A stretch of DNA of 64,000 nucleotides from Daejeonia sp002484105. Its GTDB lineage: Bacteria; Bacteroidota; Bacteroidia; Flavobacteriales; Weeksellaceae. The notes under the pieces were generated by a model that was given only the letters and a program-made list of their open reading frames with translations, searched no databases and had not been told where the DNA came from. This document shows positions 63,647-64,000 of the stretch, piece by piece; the stretch's first letter is position 1, and every line of letters begins with the position of its first letter. The stretch lies in contig NZ_CP195105.1 in assembly GCF_051175565.1 (NCBI RefSeq), positions 2,480,001-2,544,000 on the forward strand. Reading direction: 5' to 3'. The position numbers and the translations under genes are program-made.

Positions 63647-63954
63647 AAATTTTTTGGACGAAATTTGCGGAAGATAAATTGCAAGACATTTTCTACTATT
63701 ACAAATCAAAAGCAGGAAGTAAAGTTGCCAAAAAAATTACAACTGAAATTGTCGATAAAACAATTGATCTTGATAAAAATCCTAAAATTGGACCTATTGA
63801 AGAATTTTTAATTGAAAGACCACAAGAATTTCGATATTTAGTTTCTACAAATTACAAAATTATCTATTATGTAAACCTCGAAACAGAAAGAATTGTAATT
63901 GCAAACGTTTTTGATACACGACAAAATCCAGAAAAACTAAATGAAACTGAATAA
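63637..63954 (+). CDS. RelE/ParE-family toxin, cassette 31
   Basis: 105 aa: ELEIFWTKFAEDKLQDIFYYYKSKAGSKVAKKI, KNPKIGPIEEFLIERPQEFRYLVSTNYKIIYYVNLETERIVIANVFDTRQNP. The R-x-L-V ... Y-K-I-I-Y ... V-F-D-T-R-Q-x-P strands are typical of ParE toxins that act on DNA gyrase or of RelE relatives. Confidence 0.9.
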   Translation: MELEIFWTKFAEDKLQDIFYYYKSKAGSKVAKKITTEIVDKTIDLDKNPKIGPIEEFLIERPQEFRYLVSTNYKIIYYVNLETERIVIANVFDTRQNPEKLNETE

Positions 63955-63956
63955 TT

Positions 63957-63975
63957 CTGGCTTCGTACAACATGG
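63957..63975 (+). repeat. attC-like site 31, left part (split by IS1182-like element)
   Basis: Arm CTGGCTTCGTACAAC pairs with GTTGTACGAAACCAG except position 11; ends ACATGG directly before an IS1182-like end. Confidence 0.75.
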
Positions 63976-64000
63976 GTAACCGTTGCACAACTCCTTTTTT
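63976..64000 (-). mobile_element. IS1182-like element, copy D (cut by window end)
   Basis: The last 25 bases equal the left end of the other IS1182-like copies (GTAACCGTTGCACAACTCC), in the same orientation and at the same attC-like position. The array continues past the window. Confidence 0.85.

Overview
The window looks like a chromosome segment of a Weeksellaceae-type flavobacterium (Chryseobacterium, Kaistella or a relative). Three things point there: rny, zapA, porT and menG-type genes, promoters of the Bacteroidetes TTTG-N19-TAnnTTTG form, and many AT-rich exported proteins and lipoproteins. The assignment is inferred from gene content and codon use; no search was run.

Region 1 (1-11,960) is ordinary core chromosome with higher GC. 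It holds a DedA-family membrane protein cut by the window edge, idi, a SAM methyltransferase, gcvT, an isochorismatase-fold hydrolase, an ArsC/Spx-like protein, an acyl-CoA thioesterase, rny, a candidate 6S RNA, zapA with a coupled coiled-coil gene, a porT-menG-membrane protein operon, a FabH-like ketoacyl synthase and a metallophosphoesterase. Region 2 (11,960-14,490) is non-coding and repetitive: palindromic GTCATTGCGAGGAG-type repeats sit inside a unit of 638 bp present in three tandem copies.

Region 3 (14,493-64,000 and beyond) is the notable part. A leftward tyrosine recombinase gene is followed by an attI-like region with two direct repeats and a perfect outward promoter. Then comes an array of at least 31 rightward gene cassettes. 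Each cassette starts at a G|TT core and ends in a roughly 180-bp imperfect palindrome, the attC-like site. The two ends of each cassette carry complementary arms of about 15 nt that are specific to that cassette. In every cassette read here the arms share the same single A:C mismatch at position 11, which becomes a T:G wobble on the bottom strand. Three identical copies of one cassette in different contexts place the crossover at GTT. The layout copies an integron (divergent integrase, attI, Pc, one-way cassettes with foldable recombination sites). However, the recombinase lacks the extra helical insertion of classical IntI, and the sites are much longer and built differently.

The cassettes encode short exported proteins and lipoproteins, three toxin-antitoxin pairs (two with a recognisable promoter of their own, one with a clear -7 box), a restriction-type nuclease domain, a GNAT acetyltransferase with an alpha/beta hydrolase, a transglutaminase-like protein and a GLPGLI protein. 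One cassette is about 7 kb. It carries its own tyrosine recombinase next to a 19-bp inverted-repeat pair that flanks a perfect promoter, so it looks like a phase-variable switch for an operon of three paralogous secreted proteins. All seven IS copies in the array (three IS91-like, four IS1182-like, the last cut by the window end) lie at the same few bases of attC-like sites, so both families appear to home to them.
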